From NCBI RefSeq assembly GCF_028463985.1, contig NZ_CP116766.1:1116001-1180000 (forward strand): a stretch of 64,000 nt of DNA, written 5' to 3'. The DNA comes from Neisseria lisongii (GTDB lineage Bacteria > Pseudomonadota > Gammaproteobacteria > Burkholderiales > Neisseriaceae). Within the stretch, counting starts at the first letter, position 1, and the number at the start of each line of letters is the position of its first letter. The notes beneath the pieces are model-generated. The model did not search any database. It saw only the letters and a list, made by a program, of their open reading frames with translations, and was not told the origin of the DNA. This document shows, piece by piece, positions 25,581-40,801 of this stretch. Made by a program: the position numbers and the translations under genes.

Positions 25581-26004
25581 CGTTTCATCTTTCATCGAGA
25601 AACCGGTTTTTATCCGCCCGCCTGCGGTTTTTGCCGCCGTTTCAGCGAGGCCGTCTGAAAACGGCCGCCGCAACAGATACCGGCTTTTTTTGCTACCGCT
25701 TTCAATTTAAACCATTATTTTTTAAAACGCTGCGCACTCGGCACGCACCGGCGGCGCAATCGGTAGTAATACTACACAGGGCTACACATTTTGTCTATCC
25801 GGTTTGATGCAAATAATTTGACTTAGTTTAAAGTTTTTTCATTTCCGTAATTTTGCATACGGCAACATTTGGCTTACATCAAGTTTCACTATATTTGCCG
25901 ATTATTTTGTAACAAAATTACAGATTTTGGATTATAATAAGCGGACAATTAAAACTTATCGCCAACCGACTGCCCGTCGTTTCCCAAACAAGGAGCAAAC
26001 CGCC
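25581..26004. other. zwf-edd divergent control region
   Basis: It contains a DUS near 25650-25662, a 13-bp palindrome GTAGTAATACTAC (25763-25775), the HexR-like operator (25908-25922), a TATAAT (25933-25938) and the edd ribosome-binding site. No gene is supported. Confidence 0.65.
25908..25922. promoter_or_regulatory. HexR-like operator before edd
   Basis: TGTAACAAAATTACA is a near-palindrome that fits the HexR site type TGTAATTAAATTACA known from other proteobacteria. It lies about where the -35 box of a promoter with -10 TATAAT (25933-25938) would be, a good position for repression of edd-eda. HexR itself is encoded in the divergent operon. Confidence 0.65.
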
Positions 26005-27840
<1,836 letters not shown>

Positions 27841-27888
27841 ACAATCATTATGCCGTCTGAAAACAAGTGCAGCGTGTTTCTGCGCAGC

Positions 27889-27996
27889 TATAGCGGATTT
27901 AATTAATTTTCGATACAAGGCAGCAAGCCGCAGACAGTACAAGTAGTACGGCAAGGCGCAGCAACGCCGTAGCGAAAGTTAAGTTAATCCGCTATA
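27889..27996. repeat. Miniature element, family C, between edd and eda
   Basis: Arms TATAGCGGATTTAATTAA and TTAAGTTAATCCGCTATA enclose the shared core (GCAAGCCGCAGACAGTACAA and onward). It sits inside the edd-eda operon and may form a hairpin in the transcript. Confidence 0.8.
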
Positions 27997-28045
27997 AAAT
28001 CACATTTTCAGACGGCCTCACCAACAATCCCAACAGGAAAACACC

Positions 28046-28681
28046 ATGTCCCTACTCACTCCCAGAGAAATCCTCAGCGCCGGTGCCGTCATTCCCGTCA
28101 TGGCGATTCACGACCTCGACACCGCCGTCGATTTGGCACACGCACTGGTCGAAGGCGGCATTCCCACGCTGGAAATCACGCTGCGCACCCCTGTCGGCTT
28201 GGAAGCCATCCGCCGGATTGCCAAAGAAGTGCCGGATGCCATTGTCGGCGCAGGCACGGTGATCAATCCCGAACAATTACAGGCCGTTGCCGATGCCGGT
28301 GCCGTTTTCGCCATCAGCCCCGGCCTGCACCCGACACTCGCCGAAGCCGCCGCCGACAGCAGCATTCCGCTGATTCCCGGCGTTGCCACCCCGAGCGAAG
28401 TCCAGTTGGCACTGGAATTCGGCATCGACACCCTGAAACTGTTCCCGGCCGAAGCAGTCGGCGGCAAAGCCATGCTCAAAGCCCTGTACGGCCCGTATGC
28501 CGATGTCCGCTTCTGCCCCACCGGCGGCATCACCCCCGCCACCGCCCCCGACTACCTCGCCCTGCCCAACGTCTTATGCGTCGGCGGCTCATGGCTGACC
28601 CCGAAAACCGCCGTGCAAAACCGTGATTGGGCAAGCATTACCAAACTGGCGCAAGAAGCCGCCGCTTTAAAAACAGCGTAA
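28046..28681 (+). CDS. eda: KDPG aldolase
   Basis: Eda cleaves KDPG to pyruvate and glyceraldehyde-3-phosphate through a Schiff base. The 211-residue protein has the catalytic Glu43 (TLEITLRTP) and Schiff-base Lys131 (LKLFPAEAVGG), and the phosphate-binding FCPTGGITP. AGGA precedes the ATG. It is paired with edd, the usual arrangement. Confidence 0.97.
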   Translation: MSLLTPREILSAGAVIPVMAIHDLDTAVDLAHALVEGGIPTLEITLRTPVGLEAIRRIAKEVPDAIVGAGTVINPEQLQAVADAGAVFAISPGLHPTLAEAAADSSIPLIPGVATPSEVQLALEFGIDTLKLFPAEAVGGKAMLKALYGPYADVRFCPTGGITPATAPDYLALPNVLCVGGSWLTPKTAVQNRDWASITKLAQEAAALKTA

Positions 28682-28691
28682 CCGTTGGCAA

Positions 28692-28798
28692 TATAGTGGA
28701 ATAAGCCCAAAGCCATACCAAGCAGCAAGCCGAAGACAGTACAAACAGTACAGCAAGGCGAAGCTAACGCTGTCGTGCTTTGCGATTATTTCACTATA
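28692..28798. repeat. Miniature element, family B
   Basis: Arms TATAGTGGAATAAGCCCAAA and GATTATTTCACTATA with the shared core AGCCGAAGACAGTACAAAC. The arm sequence differs from families A and C although the core is the same. Confidence 0.8.
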
Positions 28799-28800
28799 AA

Positions 28801-28843
28801 AAACCAAGCCGTCTGAAAATTGAATTTTCAGACGGCTTGGTTT
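28801..28843. terminator. Bidirectional DUS-pair terminator
   Basis: AAACCAAGCCGTCTGAAAAT and its exact inverse around TGA, between convergent eda and rhlE. Confidence 0.8.
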
Positions 28844-28866
28844 TATCTGTTTACAGAATTTTCCGC

Positions 28867-30249
28867 TTAACGGCCTTTATAGGCGGCTTTGGCGAAACTT
28901 TTGCCCGAGCTGCTGCCGAAGCGTTTGCGGCCGTCGCTGCTTTTTTTGAAGCCTTCGCTTTTCGGTTTGCCGCTCCAGCCGCCTTCTTTCGGTTTGCCGC
29001 CGGTTCGGGCCGGTTTTTTGTCGCCGAACGAGCGTTCTTTGCTGCCGGCAAAACTTTTCGCACCCCAGCCGCCCCTGCCTTTTGGTTTGCCGGCCGGTTT
29101 GCGTTTGCGGGTCGGTTCCATGCCGTCGATGGTTACTTCTTCGAGTTTGCGGCCGATGTATTTTTCGATTTTGTGGACTTTGACGTATTCATTGACTTCG
29201 GCAAACGTCATCGCCAAACCGGTACGGCCGGCACGGCCGGTACGGCCGATGCGGTGAACGTAGTCTTCCGCCTGTTTCGGCAAATCGTAGTTAATCACAT
29301 GGGTAATGGTCGGCACATCAATGCCTCGGGCGGCAACGTCGGTGGCAACCAGAATTTTGCAGCGGCCTTTGCGCAGATCCATCAGCGTGCGGTTGCGCCA
29401 GCCTTGCGGCATATCGCCGTGCAAACAATGGGCGGCAAAGCCTTTTTCATACAAATCGTCCGCCAAGACTTCGGTCATGGCTTTGGTGGAGGTGAAAATC
29501 ACGCATTGGTCGATGGCGGCATCGCGCAGAATATGGTCGAGCAGGCGGTTTTTATGGCGCATATCATCGCAATACAGCAACTGTTCTTCGATTTTACCCT
29601 GTTCGTCCACACGCTCGACTTCGACCACTTCGGGATTTTGGGTCAGTTTGCGTGCCAGTTTGCCGACTGCGCCGTCCCAAGTGGCGGAAAACAGCAGGGT
29701 TTGGCGGTCTTCGGGCGTGGCAGCAACGATGGTTTCGATGTCTTCGATAAAGCCCATATCCAGCATACGGTCGGCTTCGTCCAAAATCAGCACTTCCAAG
29801 CGGTCGAAATTGATTTTGCCGCTTTGCATCAAATCCATCAGACGACCCGGCGTGGCAACCACCAAATCAACCGGTTTGCTCAAGGCTCGGGTTTGATAGC
29901 CGAACGATGCGCCGCCGACAATGCTGACAGTGCGGAACCAGCGCATATTTTGGGCGTAAACCGAAGCGTTTTTCTCAACCTGAGCCGCCAGCTCACGGGT
30001 CGGTGTCAACACCAGCGCACGGGGACCTTTGCCCGGTTTTTCACTGCGGCGGGTCAAACGTTGCAGGGTCGGCAGCAGAAAGGCTGCGGTTTTGCCCGAA
30101 CCGGTTTGAGCGGATGCCATAATGTCCCGTCCGGCCATCGCATGGGGAACCGCCTGCGCCTGAATCGGGGTCGGCGTTTCATAGCCTGCGCTGACCAGCG
30201 CCGAGAGAATGTTTTTATCAAGGTTTAAATCGGAAAATTTAATAGACAT
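28867..30249 (-). CDS. rhlE: DEAD-box RNA helicase, RhlE type
   Basis: An ATP-dependent RNA helicase, likely in ribosome assembly or RNA decay. The 460-residue protein has the Q motif, motif I AQTGSGKT (47-54), DEAD (157-160), FSAT, and HRIGRTGRAGR. A basic C-terminal tail of about 90 residues (Gly/Lys/Ser/Arg-rich) would bind RNA. AGGAT precedes the start. The upstream leader contains a 9-bp stem (30267-30303) close to the ribosome-binding site, which may control translation. Confidence 0.94.
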   Translation of the reverse strand: MSIKFSDLNLDKNILSALVSAGYETPTPIQAQAVPHAMAGRDIMASAQTGSGKTAAFLLPTLQRLTRRSEKPGKGPRALVLTPTRELAAQVEKNASVYAQNMRWFRTVSIVGGASFGYQTRALSKPVDLVVATPGRLMDLMQSGKINFDRLEVLILDEADRMLDMGFIEDIETIVAATPEDRQTLLFSATWDGAVGKLARKLTQNPEVVEVERVDEQGKIEEQLLYCDDMRHKNRLLDHILRDAAIDQCVIFTSTKAMTEVLADDLYEKGFAAHCLHGDMPQGWRNRTLMDLRKGRCKILVATDVAARGIDVPTITHVINYDLPKQAEDYVHRIGRTGRAGRTGLAMTFAEVNEYVKVHKIEKYIGRKLEEVTIDGMEPTRKRKPAGKPKGRGGWGAKSFAGSKERSFGDKKPARTGGKPKEGGWSGKPKSEGFKKSSDGRKRFGSSSGKSFAKAAYKGR

Positions 30250-30762
30250 GGTTTATCCTGAGAAATGCCGTTTGGGCTGAAAATCAATCGTTTGCCAAAC
30301 GGCAAGACAACAACGCTGTTCACCCGTATTAAAAAATACGTGTGGCCCGAAGCAGTGGCTGGATAACGGAATGTATGTAACGTTACAGGCTGTCGCAAGC
30401 GCTTTCGCTTGTGGTTAACATCGACAACAACCTGCACAATTACGCTTTGAAACAAAGCAACAGAAGAAACTCGCTTCGCTTTTTCCTGCGGAAAAATCGG
30501 TTTTCGGCGGCATTCGGACAGCGGATGCCGAAAGAAGCGGTTATAGGCTGGAAGACGATGGCTTCATAAAAACAAAATGAAAGGCGGATGATATAGACTT
30601 GCCCTGCTGCGGTCAAGCAGAATCTTGAAAATTACAGTAAAATACGCCCTTTATTCATTCCATGCCGTCTGAAAATGAGTGAAACGAATTTCAGCGAAGC
30701 TAAAATGTGCAAAGCAGAATTTCTGTTCAGCTAAACCGCAGCGGCAAGAACACGGAACTTTT
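30250..30762. other. rhlE-rlmK divergent gap with leader hairpins
   Basis: The rhlE side holds the stem GCCGTTTGG/CCAAACGGC (30267-30303) and a second hairpin around GCAAGCGCTTTCGCTTG (30392-30409). Both would lie in a long 5' leader, a layout that fits cold-responsive helicase mRNAs. The rlmK side holds a DUS (30662-30675) and one and a half DUS-linked repeat units (to about 30735). No gene is seen. Confidence 0.5.
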
Positions 30763-31713
30763 ATGAGCGACATCACTTCCTTTGCCAACCGCTTGGGCAA
30801 AAACATCAAACACCTGATGAAATGGGCAAAACGCAACCAAATCGAAGCGTGGCGGATTTATGATCGCGACATTCCCCAGTTTCCCTTTGCCGTCGATATC
30901 TACGGCGACCAAATCCACTTGCAGGAATACGACACCGGCTGGCTGATGCAGGAAGACGAATACGAAGCATGGCTGCAGCAGATTATCGAAGCCATTGTAT
31001 TCGTTACCGGTTTTCCCGCAGCACACATCCACACCAAACGCCGCCAACGCCAAAAAGGCAGCAGCCAATACGAAAAAACCGGCCTGCACGGCGAAGATTT
31101 CACGATTGCCGAAAACGGCCGCCGCTTCTGGGTCAATCTCGACAAATACCTCGACACCGGCCTGTTTCTCGACCACCGCAACACCCGCAAAAAAGTCGGC
31201 GAAACCGCAGCGGGCAAACGCTTTTTAAACCTGTTTTCCTACACCGGCAGCTTCAGCGTTTATGCCGCCACCGGCGGCGCAGACAGCAGCGAAACCGTGG
31301 ATTTGTCCAATACCTACCTCGACTGGGCAAAACGCAATTTCGAATTAAACGGCATCGACACCGAACGCCATAAAATTGTGCGTGCCGACGTGTTCCAATA
31401 CCTGAAAGATGCCGCCGCCGAAGGCAAACAGTTTGACCTGATCGTGATGGATCCGCCGAGCTTTTCCAACAGCAAAAAAATGAGCGACATTCTCGACATT
31501 CAGAGGGATCAGCTTACCCTGATTGAAGGCGCAATGAAGCTGCTCGCTCCCGACGGTTTGATGTATTTTTCCAACAACCTGCGCCGCTTCGTTTTGGAAA
31601 ACGCCGTGTCCGAACGCTTCAACGTGAAAGATATTTCCAAGTTTTCCGTTCCCGACGATTTCCGCAACAAAAAAATCCACCAATGTTGGGAAATCCGCCA
31701 CCCCGCCAAATAA
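30763..31713 (+). CDS. rRNA methyltransferase, RlmK-like (stand-alone)
   Basis: A 316-residue class I SAM methyltransferase. It resembles the C-terminal half of the fused enzyme RlmKL, which methylates 23S rRNA G2069. Visible motifs are RFLNLFSYTGSFSVYAATGG (SAM site), TVDLSNTYLDWA, and DPPSFSNSKKM (catalytic loop). ATG 30763 gives the start MSDITSFANRL; upstream frame is DUS-linked repeat. RlmI is an alternative name, but the PUA domain is absent. Confidence 0.85.
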   Translation: MSDITSFANRLGKNIKHLMKWAKRNQIEAWRIYDRDIPQFPFAVDIYGDQIHLQEYDTGWLMQEDEYEAWLQQIIEAIVFVTGFPAAHIHTKRRQRQKGSSQYEKTGLHGEDFTIAENGRRFWVNLDKYLDTGLFLDHRNTRKKVGETAAGKRFLNLFSYTGSFSVYAATGGADSSETVDLSNTYLDWAKRNFELNGIDTERHKIVRADVFQYLKDAAAEGKQFDLIVMDPPSFSNSKKMSDILDIQRDQLTLIEGAMKLLAPDGLMYFSNNLRRFVLENAVSERFNVKDISKFSVPDDFRNKKIHQCWEIRHPAK

Positions 31714-31717
31714 AAAT

Positions 31718-31758
31718 AGGCCGTCTGAAAACTCGCTACACTCATTTTCAGACGGCCT
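31718..31758. terminator. DUS-pair terminator between rlmK-like gene and glnB
   Basis: AGGCCGTCTGAAAA and its inverse, 13 bases apart, between convergent genes. Confidence 0.7.
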
Positions 31759-31782
31759 GCTGTCGTTTATCAATAGATTTCG

Positions 31783-32121
31783 TCAAACCGCATCATCCGA
31801 ACGCTCACCCGTGCGGATACGGACGGCCTCTTCCACCGGCAGAATAAAAATTTTACCGTCGCCGATTTTGCCCGAACGTGCCGTATCCATAATCACCTCC
31901 ACCGCACGCTCGACCGCATCGTCCGCCAACACCAGCTCCAGCTTGACTTTCGGCAGAAAGTCCACCGCATATTCCGCCCCGCGGTAGATTTCGGTATGCC
32001 CTTTCTGGCGGCCGAAACCCTTCACTTCGCTGACGGTCATGCCGGTAACGCCGATTTCAGTCAGCGCCTCGCGCACATCGTCCAATTTAAACGGTTTGAT
32101 AATGGCTTCGATTTTTTTCAT
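31783..32121 (-). CDS. glnB: Nitrogen regulatory protein P-II
   Basis: PII senses 2-oxoglutarate and ATP/ADP and signals nitrogen status. The 112-residue protein has the T-loop GRQKGHTEIYRGAEYAVDF with the uridylylated Tyr51, the B-loop ARSGKIGDGKIF, and a standard C-terminus. It is alone in its unit, without amtB, so GlnB is preferred to GlnK. A DUS-linked repeat run lies in its upstream region (32216-32316). Confidence 0.94.
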   Translation of the reverse strand: MKKIEAIIKPFKLDDVREALTEIGVTGMTVSEVKGFGRQKGHTEIYRGAEYAVDFLPKVKLELVLADDAVERAVEVIMDTARSGKIGDGKIFILPVEEAVRIRTGERSDDAV

Positions 32122-32454
32122 TCCGACACTCCCTTCATCATTCTGAATCTATAAGTAAATTCACCATACAAAACAATATCGCCCAACAGTATAACATACA
32201 AACCGCCACGCTCAGGCCGTCTGAAAATGAGTGAAACGAATTTCAGCGAAGCTAAAATGAGCAAGGCGAATTTTAGCGAAGCGAAAACAGACAAAGCAGG
32301 CAGCGGTTCAGTTAAAACGCCCAAAGATTGTCAACACTTTTACAAAAATAGCCAAGCAAAATATTGCCCGACAGCGTATAATACGCAGGTTTGAAGCGGC
32401 AGCACCGAGTCTGTCGCCCGTCTGTTTTTTCCAACCGCATTTGAGAGTGAATCC
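32122..32454. other. glnB-purL divergent region
   Basis: It contains one DUS with two to three degenerate DUS-linked repeat units (32216-32316), and a TATAAT (32377-32382) likely belonging to the purL promoter. I see no good -35 box and no gene. Confidence 0.5.
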
Positions 32455-36387
<3,933 letters not shown>

Positions 36388-36403
36388 ACAGCGCTGCAAA
36401 ACC

Positions 36404-36436
36404 ATGCCGTCTGAAAATCCGGTTTTCAGACGGCAT
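36404..36436 (+). terminator. DUS-pair terminator of purL
   Basis: ATGCCGTCTGAAAA and its inverse form a hairpin 17 bases beyond the stop. Confidence 0.75.
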
Positions 36437-36549
36437 ACTTGCACACCCGCCGCCTTGATAAAGCGGCAATCCGCCACTATATCAACGGCAACGGTCGCTT
36501 TCAGCCATAACAGCGGCCATTCAGTCCCATTTTTACCCACGGAAAAAAT

Positions 36550-37125
36550 ATGAAAAAAATCATTGTCCTGACCGTATTATCCACGTTCGCCCTCGCCGCC
36601 TGCAAAGACGAAACGCTGGCGCAACTGGAACAACAACAAAAACAAATCGAGCAGCTTCAACAACAACTGGCACAGCAAACCGGCGAACAGGCCGACAACA
36701 CCGTTTATCAGCTCGCCCCCGAAGCCGTTGCCGAAACCATTCCCGCCGATGCACAGAAAAACGGCAACAACGGCCAACCGGTAACCGGTAGCGACGGCCA
36801 GCAATACATTTACGACCAAGCCACCGGAAGCTGGCTTCTGCAAAGTCTGGTCGGCGCAGCCGCAGGTGCCTTTATCGGCAACGCCTTGGCCAACAAATTC
36901 ATGAAATCGCCGAACCAAGACACTCAGGTTGCCCGCCAAGCCCGCAACAATTATTACCAGTCGGCACGCCCGAACGCCCGCACCAGCCAGCAGCTCAACA
37001 CCCGCAGCCTGCCTGCGCAAAACCGTGCCGCCGCCCAACCGAACTACCGCCCTTCGCAGGCAACCCAACCCAACTACCGCCGCAACACCCCCATCCGCCG
37101 CAGCGGTTTCGGCCGCCGCCGTTAA
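36550..37125 (+). CDS. Hypothetical lipoprotein with coiled coil and Arg-rich tail
   Basis: A 191-residue protein with signal peptide and lipobox LAAC (Cys18). A Gln-rich coiled coil follows (about 23-45), then a glycine-zipper-like stretch GAAAGAFIGNALANKF near residue 100, then a long low-complexity tail rich in Asn, Gln, Tyr and Arg ending RRSGFGRRR. The tail could bind DNA or the cell wall. I do not know its function. Monocistronic. Confidence 0.78.
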   Translation: MKKIIVLTVLSTFALAACKDETLAQLEQQQKQIEQLQQQLAQQTGEQADNTVYQLAPEAVAETIPADAQKNGNNGQPVTGSDGQQYIYDQATGSWLLQSLVGAAAGAFIGNALANKFMKSPNQDTQVARQARNNYYQSARPNARTSQQLNTRSLPAQNRAAAQPNYRPSQATQPNYRRNTPIRRSGFGRRR

Positions 37126-37137
37126 ACGGGTAAAACA

Positions 37138-37168
37138 AGCCGTCTGAAAACCTGTTTTCAGACGGCCT
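37138..37168. terminator. DUS-pair terminator
   Basis: AGCCGTCTGAAAAC and its near inverse between two convergent genes. Confidence 0.7.
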
Positions 37169-37187
37169 GAAATAAACAATGAATTGA

Positions 37188-37547
37188 TTAAAAATTGGCA
37201 ATCTGCGCACGATTATTTCGGCACGCAACATTGGCAAGCGTTTTGCCGCCTTTGGTTACGGTAACGCCCAAATCTTCACCCCAATAGGCAATATTATAAT
37301 CTACGCCTTTATGGGTCAGCGTTACGCCGCACTCATATTTCCCGCACATTGGTTGAACCTGCCTCTTGCTGTTGGTAAATACCAAATCCGGTTTGCCGGG
37401 AAAACCGTAGCTGTAACGGTAATGGCTGCCGCCATCCACCACCGCCAAGGTTTTACCGCTGTTGGTTACGCAGGAAAACGCCGTATGCTCCGCCAGCGCA
37501 GGTTGTGCCAAAATCAGTACCAAGACGGCAAAAATACTTTTTTTCAT
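37188..37547 (-). CDS. Hypothetical small secreted protein
   Basis: 119 residues with a signal peptide (MKKSIFAVLVLILAQPALA) and four cysteines in the mature part, which could form two disulfides. The mature part is beta-rich (HYRYSYGFPGKPDLVF, then DYNIAYWGEDLGVTV). I do not recognise a family. It is divergent from trxB. Function unknown. Confidence 0.75.
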   Translation of the reverse strand: MKKSIFAVLVLILAQPALAEHTAFSCVTNSGKTLAVVDGGSHYRYSYGFPGKPDLVFTNSKRQVQPMCGKYECGVTLTHKGVDYNIAYWGEDLGVTVTKGGKTLANVACRNNRAQIANF

Positions 37548-37768
37548 CTGAATCCTCCGTTTGATTCGGTTGCAATCATCTCCAAATTATAACGGTAGAA
37601 CACCAGAGCGCCAGCTACTGACAGTAGGAAAAAACCCCGAAAAGTGGCCGCAACCGCCGCAGTCGGTTTGCAGTTGAACATTATCCCAATCACGCCGTTT
37701 TTCAGTACAATATCGTGAATACGCAATAGCCGTCTGAAAATGAGCAAACACCACAAAGGAAAGCTGTT

Positions 37769-38716
<948 letters not shown>

Positions 38717-38749
38717 AACGCTTGCAAGCGATATTGTTGAAATAAAACG

Positions 38750-38782
38750 AAGCCGTCTGAAAATTGGGTTTTCAGACGGCTT
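38750..38782 (+). terminator. DUS-pair terminator of trxB
   Basis: AAGCCGTCTGAAAA and its exact inverse followed by GCTTTTTG, 33 bases after the stop codon. Confidence 0.8.
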
Positions 38783-38795
38783 GCTTTTTGGGTTT

Positions 38796-38887
38796 AGGTT
38801 GGGTCTCGACCCTACATTGATTTAAATCACTTTGAAACATAAAGTTTTGCCGGGTTGCGCTTGTGCCTCGCTAACCACAGCCTACGA
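38796..38887. repeat. 92-bp interspersed repeat, copy 1
   Basis: It matches 55056-55148 over most of its length: GGTTGGGTCT..., CTTTGAAACATAA..., GCCTCGCTAACCACAGCCTA. Ends form a short inverted repeat (AGGTTG / CAGCCTA). No coding capacity. Confidence 0.7.
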
Positions 38888-38923
38888 CAGATGTTGTATG
38901 AAAAATTAAGTATTTTCGCTGTA

Positions 38924-39586
38924 TCACCGCAAATACGGCATCGGATTGACTGCTTTGCCGTTTACCCGCACTTCAAAATGCAGTTTGACCCGATCGCTGT
39001 CGCTGCTGCCCATGGTAGCGACGGTTTGTCCGGCCCGCACGGTTTGGTTTTCGGCAACCAGCAGGCTGTCGTTGTGGGCGTAGGCGGTAATCAGCGACGG
39101 GCTGTGGCTGATGAGCAGCAGTTTGCCGTAGCCCCTTACGCCCTCGCCTGCGTATAAAACTTTGCCGTCGGCGGCGGCTTTGACGTTTTGCCCGCGTACG
39201 CCGATGATGTCTATGCCTTTGTTGCTGCTGCCGTTATATGATTGAACGACATGGTCGCCGCCGTTGTCCACCGGCCATTGCATTTTCTGCCGAACTGCTG
39301 CTGTATTGGTGTTGGCGGTATGGGCGGGGGTATGGCTGCGGGCATTCTGCACTTTCAAAACCTGCCCGACTTCGATTTTGGCGGCATCGCTCAAATGATT
39401 CCATTGCACCAAGGTCTGCACGCTTTGGCCGTAGCGTTTGGCAATGCGGTAGAGCGTATCGCCTGCCTGAACCCGATAATATCCGGCGGGTACGGCTTTG
39501 CTGCCCGGTGCATGGCTGCCGGAACAGGCGGCCAATGTAGCGGCAAACAGGGTGCAGATGATTTTTTGCAGGGCGGATTTCATCAT
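38924..39586 (-). CDS. NlpD-like LysM/LytM lipoprotein (amidase activator type)
   Basis: A 220-residue lipoprotein with lipobox LAAC (Cys21), a LysM peptidoglycan-binding domain (about 36-80, YYRVQAGDTLYRIAKRYGQS) and a C-terminal LytM/M23 domain. The zinc ligands are lost: where active enzymes have H-x3-D and H-x-H, this has NKGID and KLHF. Such degenerate domains (NlpD, EnvC) activate cell-division amidases instead of cutting the wall. ATG 39586 has AAGGA ten bases upstream; the frame is open further but without signal peptide. Confidence 0.85.
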   Translation of the reverse strand: MMKSALQKIICTLFAATLAACSGSHAPGSKAVPAGYYRVQAGDTLYRIAKRYGQSVQTLVQWNHLSDAAKIEVGQVLKVQNARSHTPAHTANTNTAAVRQKMQWPVDNGGDHVVQSYNGSSNKGIDIIGVRGQNVKAAADGKVLYAGEGVRGYGKLLLISHSPSLITAYAHNDSLLVAENQTVRAGQTVATMGSSDSDRVKLHFEVRVNGKAVNPMPYLR

Positions 39587-39661
39587 GTGGTCGGTGTCCT
39601 TATGCGTCTTGCTGTTCAATCGGGCATAAGGATACCAAAGAGCCGACGGAAAGACCACTTT

Positions 39662-39997
39662 TCAGACGGCCTGCTGCGGCTCTTCGCTTTGCTGCGGATT
39701 GTGTTCCGTATTGTCTAAAATCTGCTGCAATTCGGTACGCAAACTGTGCTGCTCCGTCAGAGCATTCCACACGGCATCTTCCGATAAAACGCTGTAATTT
39801 CCTTGCGAATCAATGGTAAATTCATCGGCACGTTCGTACAGTGCCAACCATTCGGGCGAGCTGTAAAATGCGTCCAACTGTTTCATAATCTCTGCACCGC
39901 GCTGCCAGTCGGCGATGCTTTTTTCCAAGTGTGGTAGCAGTTTCTGCCATTCTCCGTATAAATCCTGCATTTTTTGAATATATTGTTGCGTATCCAT
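39662..39997 (-). CDS. DUF4298-type small protein
   Basis: 111 residues, helical and acidic, cytosolic. WQKLLPHLEKSIADWQRGAE and FYSSPEWLALYERAD fit the DUF4298 pattern as I remember it. No function is known. It lies directly upstream of the nlpD-like gene on the same strand, about 75 bp away, with a DUS at its 3' end. Divergent from fxsA. Confidence 0.7.
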   Translation of the reverse strand: MDTQQYIQKMQDLYGEWQKLLPHLEKSIADWQRGAEIMKQLDAFYSSPEWLALYERADEFTIDSQGNYSVLSEDAVWNALTEQHSLRTELQQILDNTEHNPQQSEEPQQAV

Positions 39998-40108
39998 ATT
40001 GTTTGCCTCCGGTTTGGGTGGAAATTACCGATTTTGACACTTTTTTGCCTTGTCAGTCGGCGGATTTGGCTTTATTTTATAGTACCTGTTAATAATAAGG
40101 AACGGATT

Positions 40109-40585
40109 ATGCAAGTTTTCGGTATCGGTTTTCTGGTGCTGCTGTTTTTTGAAATCATGTCGATTGTCTGGGTTGCCGACTGGCTCGGCGGCGGTTTGAC
40201 GCTCTTGCTGATGGCGGCAAGTTTTGCTGCCGGTGTGATGATGTTGCGCCACACCGGCCTGTCGGGCATTTTGCTGGCGGGTGCAACGCTGCGCAGCGGT
40301 CAGAATATTTCGCTTTACCAAATGCTGTGGCCGATCCGTTATGCGCTGGCGGCGGTGTTGCTGATGAGTCCGGGCTTTATTTCTACCGTGATTGCCCTGC
40401 TTCTGCTGCTGCCGATTAAAGGCAAACCGGTTGCCGCCATGCAGCAGACACCGTTTCAAACGCAGCGTACAACCCGCAGCGGCACTCGGGATGATGATAT
40501 TATCGAGGGCGAATACACGGTAACCCGCCCAAACGGCAAACCGCAGGACTATATCGAGCATCAATCTGACGAGCATTCACGGTAA
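40109..40585 (+). CDS. fxsA: FxsA family membrane protein
   Basis: FxsA is a small inner-membrane protein; in E. coli its overproduction relieves phage T7 exclusion by the F plasmid. The 158-residue protein has three or four membrane spans in the first 110 residues, including FLVLLFFEIMSIVWVADWLG and the family string LLMSPGFISTVIALLLLLP. The C-terminal 45 residues are polar. AAGGAAC precedes ATG 40109. Confidence 0.88.
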   Translation: MQVFGIGFLVLLFFEIMSIVWVADWLGGGLTLLLMAASFAAGVMMLRHTGLSGILLAGATLRSGQNISLYQMLWPIRYALAAVLLMSPGFISTVIALLLLLPIKGKPVAAMQQTPFQTQRTTRSGTRDDDIIEGEYTVTRPNGKPQDYIEHQSDEHSR

Positions 40586-40609
40586 AACACACTATCGTGA
40601 ACCGCTGCA

Positions 40610-40642
40610 AGGCCGTCTGAAAACAAAATTTTTCAGACGGCC
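40610..40642 (+). terminator. DUS-pair terminator of fxsA
   Basis: AGGCCGTCTGAAAA and its inverse, 24 bases beyond the stop. Confidence 0.7.
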
Positions 40643-40688
40643 TGACTATTTCCGCTACGTCAATGCTATACTTACAGCTAAATCATTC

Positions 40689-40728
40689 AATTTACCATAC
40701 GGTGCTGATTTGCCCTGTATGGTAAATT
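40689..40728. promoter_or_regulatory. 12-bp perfect inverted repeat before trpA
   Basis: AATTTACCATAC and GTATGGTAAATT, 16 bases apart. A TATACT lies just upstream (40670-40675). It may be an operator or an RNA hairpin in the trpA leader. Confidence 0.45.
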
Positions 40729-40801
40729 CATTACACCTTTCATATTTTTGAATTTCCGACAGACGGCAAACCGCCGCCCGTTATGCAAAAACGAGAAAAA
40801 G

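Noticed and set aside
24723..25658. 311-residue open frame on the plus strand
   Set aside because: Antisense to zwf; His/Gln/Phe-rich composition without motifs.
28780..30228. 482-residue open frame on the plus strand
   Set aside because: Antisense to rhlE, with a Phe/Ala-rich low-complexity product typical of a shadow frame.
38924..39586. Active M23 endopeptidase
   Set aside because: The zinc-binding histidine positions of the LytM domain are replaced, so an activator role is more likely.
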